Shown here: piece by piece, positions 1-7,847 of the stretch | Position numbering within the stretch: position 1 is the first letter of the stretch | Layout: every line of letters begins with the position of its first letter | Assembly (NCBI GenBank): GCA_947469485.1 | Contig: CANIPU010000001.1 | Span: 62,001 to 126,000 of the forward strand | Direction of reading: 5' to 3' | Length of the DNA stretch: 64,000 nt | From: Chitinophagaceae bacterium | Lineage (GTDB): Bacteria > Bacteroidota > Bacteroidia > Chitinophagales > UBA10324 | Translations under genes and position numbers: made by a program | The notes under the pieces: model-generated | Database searches by the model: none | What the model was told of the DNA's origin: nothing | The model's input: the letters and a program-made list of their open reading frames with translations, nothing else

Positions 1-44
1 TAACAAAAAAACCTCATTCAATAAATGACTTCAAACCTATTTTA

Positions 45-854
45 TTATGGTTTTTTTACCGTTTTTTTCTTCTTTGGCTCAGCAAATTTGAAGGTATAAC
101 CAATATGAGGATAAATGATGTCAGTATAGGAGTTAAAAGGAGTGCCTGAATCATTTGACAAATCAACATTATCGGGATTGTTTGGGTCAAAAGTCCCTGT
201 TCCTGCCCAATTTACAGTCCATTCCTTAATTTGATCTTTATTGAAATAAGTAGCTTTTCCACCCCAGGTATAATCAACACCAAGTTCAATACATCCTTTA
301 CCAACTTCAATTAATAATCCTGCTCCACCACCATATGCATATGTTAAATCATCAATGGCTTTGGCAGTATTAATAATGTTATCATCCTGATCAGAAGTGA
401 AAAATCTTTTTTCGGTTTCATCAGTAATTGTGGTACGGGTTGATAAATAATTTAATCCGCCGGAAATCTGAATAAATGGCTTTACATATTCTGTCGGAAA
501 AACAAACCGTGTTTTGAATATCCAGTTTGATAAATTGTTGGTTGTTTCTACCCCTAACTTTACCGGAATTGAACTGATAACAGTTGTACCAGCCATTACC
601 TGCAAATCATTTTCGATGATTTGATTTTTTGTTCCCATTAAATTATAGTTATATCCGATGCCGAGGTATAACGGAAAATCAGGATTCACTTTAAACATTA
701 AATCCAAACCAAGCCCTAAATGAAAATCATCTGTGTTATCGGCAAAGGATGCTTGTGGTATTCCTCCGAGCAATGAAATATTGAAATAATGTTGTGCTTG
801 GGTATTTATTGTTATAAAAGAAAAAAGTAAAATTATCCAGACTTTGTAATTCAT
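45..854 (-). CDS. outer-membrane beta-barrel protein
   Basis: 269 aa with a clear Sec signal peptide (hydrophobic residues 7-18, cleavage after about AQ at 20-21). The rest alternates hydrophobic and polar residues as in beta strands, with glycine-aromatic turns, and ends with a strand reading HIGYTFKF, typical of the last strand of a barrel. A lysine-rich tail (about 10 residues) follows that strand, which is unusual because the terminal aromatic normally closes the protein. No catalytic motif is seen. It is divergent from mscL. I place it in the general OmpA/OmpW-like porin-type class; no specific substrate can be assigned. Confidence 0.75.
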   Translation of the reverse strand: MNYKVWIILLFSFITINTQAQHYFNISLLGGIPQASFADNTDDFHLGLGLDLMFKVNPDFPLYLGIGYNYNLMGTKNQIIENDLQVMAGTTVISSIPVKLGVETTNNLSNWIFKTRFVFPTEYVKPFIQISGGLNYLSTRTTITDETEKRFFTSDQDDNIINTAKAIDDLTYAYGGGAGLLIEVGKGCIELGVDYTWGGKATYFNKDQIKEWTVNWAGTGTFDPNNPDNVDLSNDSGTPFNSYTDIIYPHIGYTFKFAEPKKKKTVKKP

Positions 855-988
855 AAAAGGATTTGTAATTTTTTTTATTTTCTAATTACAAATAAAGCAC
901 TTTGAATTTGATTTATTTAAAAGCTAAAATTTACAGCTAGTAAAATATTTAATCCCTCGAAAAAGCTAGGTTCTAGAAGAAACCATTT

Positions 989-996
989 TATATTTG
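989..996 (+). promoter_or_regulatory. -7 element of mscL promoter
   Basis: TATATTTG matches the Bacteroidota -7 consensus TAnnTTTG and lies 20 nt before the mscL ATG. No convincing TTG is found 17-21 nt upstream, so only the -7 half is supported. Confidence 0.45.
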
Positions 997-1016
997 TTTA
1001 ACTAAACTATAACACT

Positions 1017-1415
1017 ATGGGAATGATGAAAGAATTTAAGGAGTTCGCAATGCGCGGAAGCCTTGTTGACACAGCAGTTGCTTTTGTAATGGGAGCAGCT
1101 TTCGGAAAAATTGTATCTGCTTTTGTAGATGGAATTGTAATGCCGGTTGTTGGATTGCTAACCAGCGGACAAGATTTTTCTCAATTGAAATACATTTTGA
1201 AAGAAGCAACTGCTGATAAATCTGAAGTAGCCATTATGTATGGAACTTTTTTAACTGTTATACTCGACTTTGTTATTGTTGCTTTTGCAGTATTCATGGT
1301 GATTAAGGCATTAAATGCTTCAAAGAAGAAAGAAGCAGCTGCACCGGCAGCTCCACCTGCTCCAAGCAATGAAGAAAAACTGTTGATTGAAATCAGAGAT
1401 GCTCTGAAAAAATAA
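1017..1415 (+). CDS. mscL: large-conductance mechanosensitive channel MscL
   Basis: 132 aa, the usual length of MscL, an inner-membrane tension-gated pore that releases solutes on osmotic downshock. The N-terminal amphipathic helix (KEFKEFAMRGSLVDTAV) leads into TM1 (VAFVMGAAFGKIVSAFVDGIVMP), the most conserved part of the family. A periplasmic loop follows, then TM2 (about residues 78-100), an Ala/Pro-rich linker and a C-terminal helix ending EEKLLIEIRDALKK, which in the family forms the cytoplasmic bundle. ATG at 1017 gives the standard N-terminus; the in-frame ATG two codons later is possible. An intrinsic terminator follows. Confidence 0.97.
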   Translation: MGMMKEFKEFAMRGSLVDTAVAFVMGAAFGKIVSAFVDGIVMPVVGLLTSGQDFSQLKYILKEATADKSEVAIMYGTFLTVILDFVIVAFAVFMVIKALNASKKKEAAAPAAPPAPSNEEKLLIEIRDALKK

Positions 1416-1433
1416 TTTTTTCATAATAATATG

Positions 1434-1473
1434 TACCTCCTGTTATTTAAAACAACAGGAGGTATTTTATTTT
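1434..1473 (+). terminator. intrinsic terminator after mscL
   Basis: Perfect 11-bp inverted repeat (1434-1444 with 1454-1464), 9-nt loop, then a T-rich tract. It ends less than 30 nt before the next ATG at 1492 and no promoter is visible in between, so either it leaks or the downstream gene is started from inside mscL. Confidence 0.8.
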
Positions 1474-1491
1474 CAAACCACAAAAAAAATC

Positions 1492-2430
1492 ATGCGAAAA
1501 TTTTTACTACTAACCATAATCTTAATTTCATCCAATTCATTATTTGCTCAGACTGCAAAAGATACTAGTTGGAAAAAAGGCGGTTTCTTTTCAATTAACC
1601 TTTCACAAACTCAGTATAATAACTGGGCCGGTGGTGGAGAAAATTCATTGGCCATTAATGGACTTTTTAATGTATTCTATAATTATAAAGTAGAGAAAAC
1701 AACATGGGAAAATTCTTTAGACCTTGGGTATGGATTGGTAAAACTTTCTGATAATCCATTAAGAAAGAGTGACGATAAAATAGAATTGAATTCAAAATTC
1801 GGAAAACTTGCAAAAGGAAAATTCTTTTACAGTGGAATGCTGAATTTTAAATCACAATTCACTGAGGGCTTTAATTATCCTGATGACAGCAATGCAATTT
1901 CAAAATTTCTTGCGCCAGCTTATATAACTATTGCATTAGGTATGGATTATAAACCGAATGAATACTTTTCATTATTTATTTCTCCAGCTACAGGAAAGTT
2001 TACAATTGTAAATGATCAGCTAATTGCTGATGCAGGTTTGTATGGAAACAAAGCAGCTTATTTTGATTCAACTGCCAATGCAATTGTTTCAGGAAAGAAA
2101 ACCCGAGCTGAATTCGGTGCTTCATTAAGTGCAAAATTTCAAAAAGACATTGTAAAGAATGTTAACCTTTTAGCTAAATTGAATTTGTTTGATAACTATA
2201 CCGATAAAGTTGCAGCAAATCGTGCAAACATTGATGTGAACTTCGAAGGATTATTAACGATGAAGGTCAATAAGTTTCTATCTGCGAGTATTTATGGAAA
2301 TATTTTATACGACGATAATATTCTTATTCCGATTTACAGCGATGTAAACGGAGTAAAAACACAAACCGGCACCGGAAAAAGAGTTCAGATAAAAGATGTG
2401 ATTGGTGTAGGACTCGCTTATAAATTTTAA
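1492..2430 (+). CDS. DUF3078 outer-membrane-type protein
   Basis: 312 aa with a signal peptide ending FAQ at about 18-20. The mature start (DTSWKKGGFFSINLSQTQYNNWAGGGENS) is the signature of the DUF3078 family, which is confined to Bacteroidota and has no known function. The body is a run of amphipathic beta strands, closing with GVGLAYKF, consistent with a small outer-membrane barrel. It begins just after the mscL terminator and converges on rof with a shared terminator. Confidence 0.85.
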   Translation: MRKFLLLTIILISSNSLFAQTAKDTSWKKGGFFSINLSQTQYNNWAGGGENSLAINGLFNVFYNYKVEKTTWENSLDLGYGLVKLSDNPLRKSDDKIELNSKFGKLAKGKFFYSGMLNFKSQFTEGFNYPDDSNAISKFLAPAYITIALGMDYKPNEYFSLFISPATGKFTIVNDQLIADAGLYGNKAAYFDSTANAIVSGKKTRAEFGASLSAKFQKDIVKNVNLLAKLNLFDNYTDKVAANRANIDVNFEGLLTMKVNKFLSASIYGNILYDDNILIPIYSDVNGVKTQTGTGKRVQIKDVIGVGLAYKF

Positions 2431-2449
2431 TTTCAGTAAAATGTAACTG

Positions 2450-2483
2450 AAGCCGTATTGATTTTTCAATACGGCTTTTTTAT
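2450..2483. terminator. bidirectional terminator between DUF3078 gene and rof
   Basis: Perfect 11-bp stem (2450-2460 with 2467-2477), 6-nt loop, T-tract on the plus strand and a shorter one on the minus strand. It serves the DUF3078 gene and marks the end of the secY-map-rof unit, whose last stop codon is at 2483-2485. Confidence 0.8.
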
Positions 2484-2719
2484 TAGCAAAAGTCTTTCAA
2501 TAAATTATTGTCAACAGAAATTATCTGATCCAGACGAATAATAATTCCGGTATCAAATTCCATAAACTCCTCTCCTTCCTTTGAGTAAATATTTTTAATT
2601 TTAGAATGAACAGAAATTACTGAATCATTCTGGTAATATTTTATCTCAACTGATTTTCGGAGAGTAGCAGTAGCTTCCAAAATATCATAAAAGGAACAAT
2701 TGATAGGCTTGTATTTCAT
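2483..2719 (-). CDS. rof: Rof (YaeO)-like Rho-binding antiterminator
   Basis: 78 aa. The N-terminus YKPINCSFYDILE matches the start of the Rof/YaeO family (in E. coli YQPINC..YD.LE), and the C-terminal part IIIRLDQIISV matches its RLDKITS strand. The fold is a small Sm-like barrel. In E. coli, YaeO binds the Rho hexamer and inhibits Rho-dependent termination; that function here is inferred from similarity. It lies 24 bp after map as the last gene of the secY unit, where infA and rpmJ would normally begin, so it is probably co-transcribed with secretion and translation genes. Confidence 0.75.
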   Translation of the reverse strand: MKYKPINCSFYDILEATATLRKSVEIKYYQNDSVISVHSKIKNIYSKEGEEFMEFDTGIIIRLDQIISVDNNLLKDFC

Positions 2720-2743
2720 ATTAATACAAAAACCGACTTTAAA

Positions 2744-3532
2744 TTAATAAACAGATTGAGTCTTAAGTTTCTCTTCTATAAACTGAAAAGATGTAAGTCT
2801 TTCGGTTCGGTCTTTTAACACTGCAACAGTATGTTCAAAATGGGCAGAAGGTTTATTATCCTGAGCATATATTGTCCAGCCATCGGATGCTTCCATCACA
2901 TTTTTTTTGCCCATGTTTATCATTGGTTCAATTGCAATTACTAATCCTGGTAAGAGCTTAGGTCCGCTTCCACGCTTTCCGAAATTCGGCACCTCAGGAT
3001 CTTCGTGTAATTTTTTTCCAACTCCATGACCCACTAATTCACGAACAACGCCATAACCATTTTTTTCAGCGTGGTCCTGTACAGCAAAAGAAATGTCTCC
3101 GATGCGGTTACCATAAATTGCCTTTTCCACTCCAAGCGCTAAACATTCCTGCGTAACTTTCAACAGCTTTTTTGCTTCAATACTTATTTCACCAACAGCA
3201 AATGTATACGCGCTGTCACCAACAAAACCATTTAGAACTGTGCCGCAATCAACGGAAACAATATCTCCTTCTTTTAATATTTTTTTTACCGATGGAATTC
3301 CATGCACCACTTCTTCATTAACCGAAACACATAATGAAGCGGGGAAATCACGATAACCTTTGAATGCTGGTGTGGCATTATGATCTCTAATAAACGCTTC
3401 AGCAATTTCATCCAATCGTTGTGTGCTGATACCGGGCTGTATATATGTAGCTACTTCAGCCAGTGTTTTAGAAACAAGCAAACAACTTTCCCGAATCAGA
3501 CTAATCTCTTCATCGGTTTTATAATAAATCAT
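2744..3532 (-). CDS. map: type I methionine aminopeptidase
   Basis: 262 aa, normal length for bacterial MetAP-I, which removes the initiator methionine from nascent proteins in the cytoplasm using two metal ions. Metal ligands are visible: D in SVDCGTVLNGFVGDSAYTF (two Asp, spaced as expected), H in GHGVGKKLHEDP, E in AIEPM and E in HFEHTVAVL. It starts 12 bp after secY, the usual spc-operon partner. Downstream of it the conserved infA-rpmJ-rpsM block is missing from this locus. Confidence 0.97.
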   Translation of the reverse strand: MIYYKTDEEISLIRESCLLVSKTLAEVATYIQPGISTQRLDEIAEAFIRDHNATPAFKGYRDFPASLCVSVNEEVVHGIPSVKKILKEGDIVSVDCGTVLNGFVGDSAYTFAVGEISIEAKKLLKVTQECLALGVEKAIYGNRIGDISFAVQDHAEKNGYGVVRELVGHGVGKKLHEDPEVPNFGKRGSGPKLLPGLVIAIEPMINMGKKNVMEASDGWTIYAQDNKPSAHFEHTVAVLKDRTERLTSFQFIEEKLKTQSVY

Positions 3533-3544
3533 TTTGAAACTTAT

Positions 3545-4879
3545 TTAGTATGCAGAAGCAGCCGATGTACGACCTTTAATTCTACCTGACTTCATTAAGC
3601 CATCATAATGGCGCATAAGCAAGTGACTTTCTATTTGCTGAAGTGTATCAAGCACAACTCCAACCATAATCAATAATGAAGTTCCTCCGAAGAAATTTCC
3701 GAAATCACTGATCATACCGAACATTGCTGCAAATGCAGGAAGTATTGCAACTAATGCAAGAAAGAATGAACCAGGAAGCGTTATACGGCTCATGATTCCG
3801 TCAATGAAGTCAGCAGTTTTTTTACCGGGTTTGATACCAGGAACAAAACCACCATTTCGTTTCATATCATCAGCCATTTGAACAGGATTAACAATTAATG
3901 CTGTATAGAAATAGGTGAATACAATAATTAAAACGCTGAAAATAACATTGTACCAAAAACTTGTATGGTCAGTAAACACTCCTGCTCCCTGGCTGGCAGC
4001 AGAATCAGGGAAAAACTGAGAAATAGTAGCAGGGATAAACATTAATGCCTGAGCAAAAATGATTGGCATTACACCAGCAGCATTTACCTTTAAAGGAATG
4101 TACTGACGAACACCGCCGTATTGCTTATTACCTACAATTCGTTTTGCATATTGAACCGGAATCTTTCTTGTGCCTTGAACCAATAGAATAACTAACATAA
4201 TAACTGCAATCAATGCAGCAATTTCTCCAATGAAAGCAACCAATCCGCCATTGCCACCTGCACTCATTCTTGAAGTAAATTCAGCAGCTAATGCAAAAGG
4301 CAATCGTGCTATAATTCCAACCATGATTAAAAGAGAAATACCATTACCAATTCCTTTATCGGTAATTTTTTCTCCTAACCACATTACGAAAACTGTTCCT
4401 GCGGTCAATACCACTAAAGTGGAGAACCAGAACAATCCAGGGCTGATTAAAATCTGAGCACCTAAACTTTTAATGTATACCACATAAGCAGAAGCCTGCA
4501 AAGCAGTAACAACAACTGTTAGTATTCTTGTGTATTGATTTACTGTACGACGACCGCTTTCATCTTTTTGCAATTTCTGAACAGCAGGCACTGCCATTCC
4601 TAATAATTGCATTACAATGGAAGCAGAAATATAGGGCATAATTCCCAATGCAAAAATGGATGCGCGCGTAAATGCCCCTCCGGCAAAAATATTAACAAGT
4701 CCAAAGATTCCTTTACCACCTTCGTCTTCCAATTGCTGTAACTGAGCCCCATCAATACCAGGTAAAACGATATAAGAGCCGATACGGTAAATAGCTACTA
4801 AACCTAAAGTCATGAGAATACGAAACCTTAGGTCTTCTATTCTCCAGATATTTTTTATTGTTTGAATGAAATGGTTCAT
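3545..4879 (-). CDS. secY: preprotein translocase subunit SecY
   Basis: 444 aa, about ten transmembrane segments. It forms the inner-membrane protein-conducting channel with SecE/SecG. Family motifs are present: the N-terminal IYRIGSYIVLPGID, the plug/TM2a region GGAFTRASIFALGIMPYISASI and the cytoplasmic loops with basic residues (GTRKIPVQYAKR). It is separated from rplO by a terminator and has its own promoter (4906-4935), so here it leads a secY-map-rof unit rather than being read with the ribosomal genes. Confidence 0.98.
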   Translation of the reverse strand: MNHFIQTIKNIWRIEDLRFRILMTLGLVAIYRIGSYIVLPGIDGAQLQQLEDEGGKGIFGLVNIFAGGAFTRASIFALGIMPYISASIVMQLLGMAVPAVQKLQKDESGRRTVNQYTRILTVVVTALQASAYVVYIKSLGAQILISPGLFWFSTLVVLTAGTVFVMWLGEKITDKGIGNGISLLIMVGIIARLPFALAAEFTSRMSAGGNGGLVAFIGEIAALIAVIMLVILLVQGTRKIPVQYAKRIVGNKQYGGVRQYIPLKVNAAGVMPIIFAQALMFIPATISQFFPDSAASQGAGVFTDHTSFWYNVIFSVLIIVFTYFYTALIVNPVQMADDMKRNGGFVPGIKPGKKTADFIDGIMSRITLPGSFFLALVAILPAFAAMFGMISDFGNFFGGTSLLIMVGVVLDTLQQIESHLLMRHYDGLMKSGRIKGRTSAASAY

Positions 4880-4905
4880 ATTAAATCAGCTTTCTGAAAG
4901 GGCAA

Positions 4906-4935
4906 CAAATGTAATTTTTATTTAAGTATCTGCAA
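4906..4935 (-). promoter_or_regulatory. secY-map-rof promoter
   Basis: On the minus strand TTG (4935-4933), 19 nt, then TACATTTG (4913-4906), an exact fit to TTG-N19-TAnnTTTG. It lies 26 nt before the secY ATG and directly downstream of the rplO terminator. Confidence 0.75.
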
Positions 4936-4957
4936 GGAAGATGAAATTCTTCTTTAC

Positions 4958-4995
4958 ACAAAAATGCCCCGATACAATTTCGTTTGATCGAGGCA
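4958..4995 (-). terminator. intrinsic terminator after rplO
   Basis: On the minus strand, arms 4995-4987 and 4973-4965 pair over 9 bp with one G-U, the loop can pair further by 3 bp, and a run of five T follows. It lies 20 nt after the rplO stop and before the secY promoter, so transcription of the spc segment is predicted to end here. Confidence 0.75.
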
Positions 4996-5014
4996 TCAAT
5001 TTCATTATGAGTTA

Positions 5015-5470
5015 TTATTTCTTTTCCAATAAAGTTAGAGTACCGCCAGCGCTTTCAATTGCTGCTTTTGCTTTAGCACTTGCTGCGTTTGCAGTAATAT
5101 TAAGTTTGGCAGTTAATTCACCACGACCCAATATTTTAATAGGTTCGTTACGCTGAACATATCCTATTTTCTTTAACACATCAAAATTCACTTCTTTTAA
5201 GTTGTGCTTGGTTACCAGGTTCTGCAAAGCATCCAAGTTAAATTCGGCAAACTCAACACGGAAAGGATTTGTGAAACCAAATTTAGGTACACGACGCTGC
5301 AATGGCATTTGTCCACCTTCAAAACCTCTCTTGTTTTTATGACCTGAACGAGAACCTGCTCCATTCATACCTCTTGTTGAAGTACCACCGTGTCCGCTAC
5401 CCTGTCCGCGGCCAATACGCTTGCGGTTTTTTGTTGCTCCTTCTGCGGGTTTTAATGTATGTAAATTCAT
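5015..5470 (-). CDS. rplO: 50S ribosomal protein L15
   Basis: 151 aa. L15 binds 23S rRNA and helps late assembly of the large subunit. The basic glycine-rich N-terminus (KNRKRIGRGQGSGHGGTSTRG) is the family hallmark; the C-terminus ends ASAKAKAAIESAGGTLTLLE, the typical L15 globular end. It follows rpmD after a 25-bp gap and is the last gene of the rpsH-to-rplO unit, ahead of a terminator. Confidence 0.98.
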   Translation of the reverse strand: MNLHTLKPAEGATKNRKRIGRGQGSGHGGTSTRGMNGAGSRSGHKNKRGFEGGQMPLQRRVPKFGFTNPFRVEFAEFNLDALQNLVTKHNLKEVNFDVLKKIGYVQRNEPIKILGRGELTAKLNITANAASAKAKAAIESAGGTLTLLEKK

Positions 5471-5495
5471 TTTTACGAGAATTAATCTTTAATAA

Positions 5496-5681
5496 TTATC
5501 CTGCTACTTCTTCTGTTTTCACAAGGTGACTTACCTTTCCAACCATTCCTAGAATCTGAGCTGTTCCTTCCTTTATAACCGGAACATGCAATTTTTTTAT
5601 TCCAAGAGCTTTGATAGTTCTTTTCTGACGATCAGTACGATCTATCGCGCTTTTAATCTGTGTGATTTTAATCTTTGCCAT
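5496..5681 (-). CDS. rpmD: 50S ribosomal protein L30
   Basis: 61 aa from the ATG at 5681; a longer frame to 5708 exists, but MAKIKITQIKSAI is where L30 proteins begin. The motif RTIKALGIKKLHVPVIKE matches the family's conserved Lgl-rkl core. L30 is a peripheral large-subunit protein not found in all bacteria. Order rpsE-rpmD-rplO is the standard one. Confidence 0.95.
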   Translation of the reverse strand: MAKIKITQIKSAIDRTDRQKRTIKALGIKKLHVPVIKEGTAQILGMVGKVSHLVKTEEVAG

Positions 5682-5736
5682 TTCTGTTTTCGTTTTCCGA
5701 TTCACCAATGAAAAACACGGGTGAAAGTATTTTTAA

Positions 5737-6255
5737 TTATCCGTTAAATACACGCTTTAAAGTTAAGCCACGACCCATTGCAACAGCAACCGGATCACGC
5801 AAATCTGTTAAAGCTTTAATTGTAGCTTTAACAACATTGTGCGGGTTTGATGAACCCAAAGATTTTGCCAACACATCTGTTACTCCTGCACTCTCTAATA
5901 CTGCACGCATTGCACCACCTGCTATAACACCGGTTCCATGAGAAGCTGGTTTTACCCAAACTTTTGATGCACCGAATTTTGAAATCTGCTCGTGAGGAAT
6001 AGTGCCTTTAAGAATAGGAACCTTAACAAGGTTCTTTTTCGCATCGTCAATTCCTTTAGTGATAGCTTCCTGTACTTCACGGGCTTTCCCTAAACCATGA
6101 CCTACTATTCCATTTGAATCTCCAACTACTACAAGAGCAGAGAAACTGAATGTACGACCACCCTTAGTTGTTTTAGTAACACGGTTAATGCTTACTACTT
6201 TTTCTTTTAAATCGAGTTCACTTGCTTTAACCCGTTGTATTGTTGCTTGAGACAT
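5737..6255 (-). CDS. rpsE: 30S ribosomal protein S5
   Basis: 172 aa, normal length. S5 takes part in decoding accuracy and mRNA helicase activity at the entry channel. The N-terminal double-stranded-RNA-binding fold ([29 protein letters not shown]) and C-terminal domain ([25 protein letters not shown]) are both intact. It sits between rplR and rpmD as usual. Confidence 0.98.
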   Translation of the reverse strand: MSQATIQRVKASELDLKEKVVSINRVTKTTKGGRTFSFSALVVVGDSNGIVGHGLGKAREVQEAITKGIDDAKKNLVKVPILKGTIPHEQISKFGASKVWVKPASHGTGVIAGGAMRAVLESAGVTDVLAKSLGSSNPHNVVKATIKALTDLRDPVAVAMGRGLTLKRVFNG

Positions 6256-6284
6256 TTTTATTTATGCTATAATGTTGTTCAAAT

Positions 6285-6632
6285 CTAAAATTGTAATCCA
6301 CCTTCTCTTGCACCTTCAGCAATTGCTTTGATACGACCATGATAAAGAAAACCACCGCGATCAAAAACCGCTGAAGTAATTCCTTTATCGGTAGCCATTT
6401 TTGCCAATGCAATACCTACTTGCTTTGATTTTTCAATCTTGGTTCCTTTTATTTCTTTCAAGTCGCGTGATGATGCGGCTAACAAAGTATGACCTGCTTC
6501 GTCGTTAATTAACTGAGCATAGATTTCGGTGTTACTACGGTAAATGCTGATACGCGGGCGCTCGGCAGTACCTGAAATCTTCTTGCGAATTCTCTTGTGA
6601 ATTTTAAAGCGGCTTATTGATTTTGCTGACAT
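6285..6632 (-). CDS. rplR: 50S ribosomal protein L18
   Basis: 115 aa. L18 carries 5S rRNA into the central protuberance together with L5. Seen: the basic N-terminus KIHKRIRKKISGTAERPRIS, and the C-terminal motif VFDRGGFLYHGRIKAIAEGAREGGLQF shared by all bacterial L18. It lies 28 bp after rplF, inside the rpsH unit. Confidence 0.98.
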   Translation of the reverse strand: MSAKSISRFKIHKRIRKKISGTAERPRISIYRSNTEIYAQLINDEAGHTLLAASSRDLKEIKGTKIEKSKQVGIALAKMATDKGITSAVFDRGGFLYHGRIKAIAEGAREGGLQF

Positions 6633-6660
6633 TTTATTTAATGTTCTTTACTTAAAAAAT

Positions 6661-7221
6661 TTATTTAGCGCTCGCTGCAGACTTACCAGCTTTGCGACGA
6701 AGAATTTCAGTTGTGTATTTAATACCTTTTCCTTTGTAAGGTTCAGGGCGACGCACATCACGAATCTTAGCTGCCAATTGACCAAGCAATTGCTTGTCGG
6801 CTGATTCCAAAGTGATCATTGGATTTTGTCCTTTCAATTGTTCTGCAGAAATTTTAATTTCTTTTGGAACCATGAACAAAACCGGGTGAGAGAAACCAAC
6901 GCTAAGTTCAAGCATCTGACCTGTAACTGTAGCACGGAAACCCACACCAACCATTTCAAGTTTCTTGCTGTATCCTGTTGCAACTCCTGTTACCATGTTG
7001 TTTAACAAAGCACGATATAAACCATGCATTGCTTTATGACGCTTTTGTTCAGTAGGGCGGCTGAGAATAATGTTTTCTCCTTCTACCTTAACTGTAATAT
7101 CGGCATCAACCTTTTGCTTTAATTCGCCTTTAGGTCCTTTTACAGTTACCATGTTGTTTTCAGCAACATTTACTGTAACACCTTTAAGTAAGGCAACGGG
7201 CATTTTTCCAATCCGTGACAT
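6661..7221 (-). CDS. rplF: 50S ribosomal protein L6
   Basis: 186 aa. L6 has two duplicated domains and sits near the factor-binding site. It begins MSRIGKMPVALLKGVTV, as in the family, and its second half contains RRPEPYKGKGIKY, the conserved rRNA-binding loop (family form R-P-P-E-P-Y-K-G-K-G). The short alanine/lysine tail is typical. Second gene of the rpsH-led unit. Confidence 0.98.
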   Translation of the reverse strand: MSRIGKMPVALLKGVTVNVAENNMVTVKGPKGELKQKVDADITVKVEGENIILSRPTEQKRHKAMHGLYRALLNNMVTGVATGYSKKLEMVGVGFRATVTGQMLELSVGFSHPVLFMVPKEIKISAEQLKGQNPMITLESADKQLLGQLAAKIRDVRRPEPYKGKGIKYTTEILRRKAGKSAASAK

Positions 7222-7246
7222 ATTCTATGCTTTCTCTTTTCTCTTA

Positions 7247-7648
7247 TTAATTAACTTTAAATAAAATTTCGCCACCTACTTTTTGTGCACGCGCTTCTTT
7301 CTCAGTCATTACTCCCTTAGGTGTGCTAACAACAACAATTCCTAAACCGTTTAAGGTGCGTGGCAACATATCGCTTGATGAATACTTACGCAATCCCGGA
7401 CGGCTAACTCTCCAGATTTTGCGAATTGCCGGAAGGCGTGTTTCAGGATTGTATTTTAATGCAATCATGATAGTTCCTTGCGGACCTTTACTATCGTCGA
7501 ATTTATACTTGAGAATGTATCCTTTTTCGTAAAGAATTTCAGTAATCCTCTTCTTTAAATTCGAAGCCGGAATTTCCACTATACGATGGTTCGCATGCTG
7601 TGCATTGCGCACGCGGGTTAAGTAGTCGGCTATCGGATCTGTTACCAT
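7247..7648 (-). CDS. rpsH: 30S ribosomal protein S8
   Basis: 133 aa. S8 binds the central domain of 16S rRNA and, in E. coli, represses the spc operon through an mRNA site. The start TDPIADYLTRVRNA and the C-terminal GLGIVVVSTPKGVMTEKEARAQKVGGEILFKV are textbook S8. In the usual order it follows rpsN directly; here rpsN is 7 kb away and rpsH leads its own unit behind a strong predicted promoter. Confidence 0.98.
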   Translation of the reverse strand: MVTDPIADYLTRVRNAQHANHRIVEIPASNLKKRITEILYEKGYILKYKFDDSKGPQGTIMIALKYNPETRLPAIRKIWRVSRPGLRKYSSSDMLPRTLNGLGIVVVSTPKGVMTEKEARAQKVGGEILFKVN

Positions 7649-7679
7649 AAATAGAAAATCGTTAATTTTTTTGGGATGG

Positions 7680-7709
7680 CAAAGGTAAACATCTGATTCA
7701 TTTTAACAA
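7680..7709 (-). promoter_or_regulatory. promoter of the rpsH-to-rplO unit
   Basis: Minus strand: TTG (7709-7707), exactly 19 nt, TACCTTTG (7687-7680). Predicted start about 25 nt before the rpsH ATG. It would supply the transcription lost by separation from rpsN. Confidence 0.75.
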
Positions 7710-7847
7710 GTGTCAACAGAATATTGTTGAAGAACATGATTTTGCAGGCCAAAAACCCGTCCTCTTTTCACCTTTTTCCTGTAAAATGAAGGAGTGAAGG
7801 TCAATTTAATTTTCATCTTTACTGCGTTAAAAGCAAAAAATAAAGCC

